Shown here: positions 29,201 through 29,364 of the stretch, piece after piece
Numbering within the stretch: position 1 is the first letter of the stretch
Layout: every line of letters begins with the position of its first letter
DNA from: a virus
Direction: 5' to 3' (one strand)
DNA length: 29,364 nucleotides
Virus record (IMG/VR): IMGVR_UViG_3300006880_000043
Coordinates: 1-29,364 of that record
Made by a program: the position numbers and the translations under genes
The notes under the pieces: generated by a model
Told to the model about the DNA's origin: nothing
Databases searched by the model: none
Seen by the model: only the letters and a program-made list of their open reading frames with translations

Positions 29201-29364
29201 TAATTTTCCTTGACACTCCAGGACCCATCAAAACCCCGAACGACCCAAATAGGATTGTGCTCTGGGTACATAGGTCGCAGCTTCTGTAGGACTAAGTTAC
29301 CTTCTTCGTCTAGCCATACAAAGCTAGTGTCGCCTGAATCCTGCAATACCTGAACATTAGGTAA
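29200..29364 (-). CDS. Partial CDS, 3' end of an early gene
   Basis: The - strand frame is open to the window edge, so only the last 54 codons are seen; the start lies beyond 29364. The visible end is hydrophilic with Trp and Val stretches (TSFVWLDEEGNLVLQKL, IWVVRGFDGSWSVKEN), resembling a small beta-rich domain. The stop is coupled to the HNH gene by TAATG. Family not recognised. Confidence 0.75.
   Translation of the reverse strand, partial: LPNVQVLQDSGDTSFVWLDEEGNLVLQKLRPMYPEHNPIWVVRGFDGSWSVKEN

Noticed and set aside
1-29364. Lysogeny module
   Set aside because: No integrase, excisionase or repressor-like gene was seen in the window. The tRNA 3' fragment alone is insufficient for an attachment-site claim.

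Overview
The window is part of the genome of a tailed double-stranded DNA phage with podovirus-type virion genes. Its two halves face each other: virion and lysis genes on the + strand (about 1-16.9 kb), and DNA-metabolism, tRNA and small accessory genes on the - strand (about 16.9-29.4 kb). They meet at a strong bidirectional terminator at 16907-16932. The large lysin combining GH25 muramidase and amidase parts, frequent GTG starts, mixed GC content, and tRNAs that read A-ending codons fit a phage of a Gram-positive, probably high-GC (actinobacterial) host. The host is an inference. No integrase, repressor or RNA polymerase gene is visible here, and the terminase presumably lies left of the window.

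Plus strand, in order: portal (5' end cut off), three small virion-associated genes, a perfect hairpin, scaffold, major capsid protein, a capsid-accessory protein, a long terminator hairpin, two small head-tail genes, a head-tail adaptor, a nozzle-like protein carrying an extra beta-sandwich domain, three small or mid-size coiled-coil virion proteins, a 1219-residue putative internal (ejection) protein, a lytic transglycosylase, a two-helix holin candidate and the endolysin. Almost every junction overlaps by a TAATG or a few bases, so this reads as a tightly coupled late operon.

Minus strand, read right to left in the direction of transcription: a partial gene, an HNH protein, a one-helix membrane mini-protein, a coiled-coil/Cys protein, small unknowns and a 43-residue double zinc-knuckle protein. 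Next comes a good sigma70-like promoter (27430-27458), then a recombination set: a Cas4/AddB-like Fe-S nuclease, a RecA/Sak4-like ATPase and a putative ssDNA-binding protein. A tRNA-rich accessory block follows (Lys, an orphan tRNA 3' half beside an HNH gene, Glu, Gln, Leu, Arg). It contains a probable Acb2-family anti-CBASS cyclic-nucleotide sponge, a cysteine-free uracil-DNA-glycosylase-like protein, a DEDDh exonuclease and small Cys-rich proteins. The core replication genes come last: PrimPol-helicase fusion, family A DNA polymerase, RuvC-like nuclease and small zinc proteins.

The most striking unexplained signal is a dispersed, nearly palindromic octamer, CCTGTAGG/CCTACAGG. By hand scan it occurs about 23 times in full, against about one expected by chance. 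It appears in genes and in gaps on both strands, sometimes as inverted pairs, and it sits 3-4 nt upstream of the mature 5' end of four of the five intact tRNAs. It could be an operator/stoperator family, an RNA-processing signal or another phage-wide DNA mark. Several real genes shorter than 60 codons are annotated here from direct translation.
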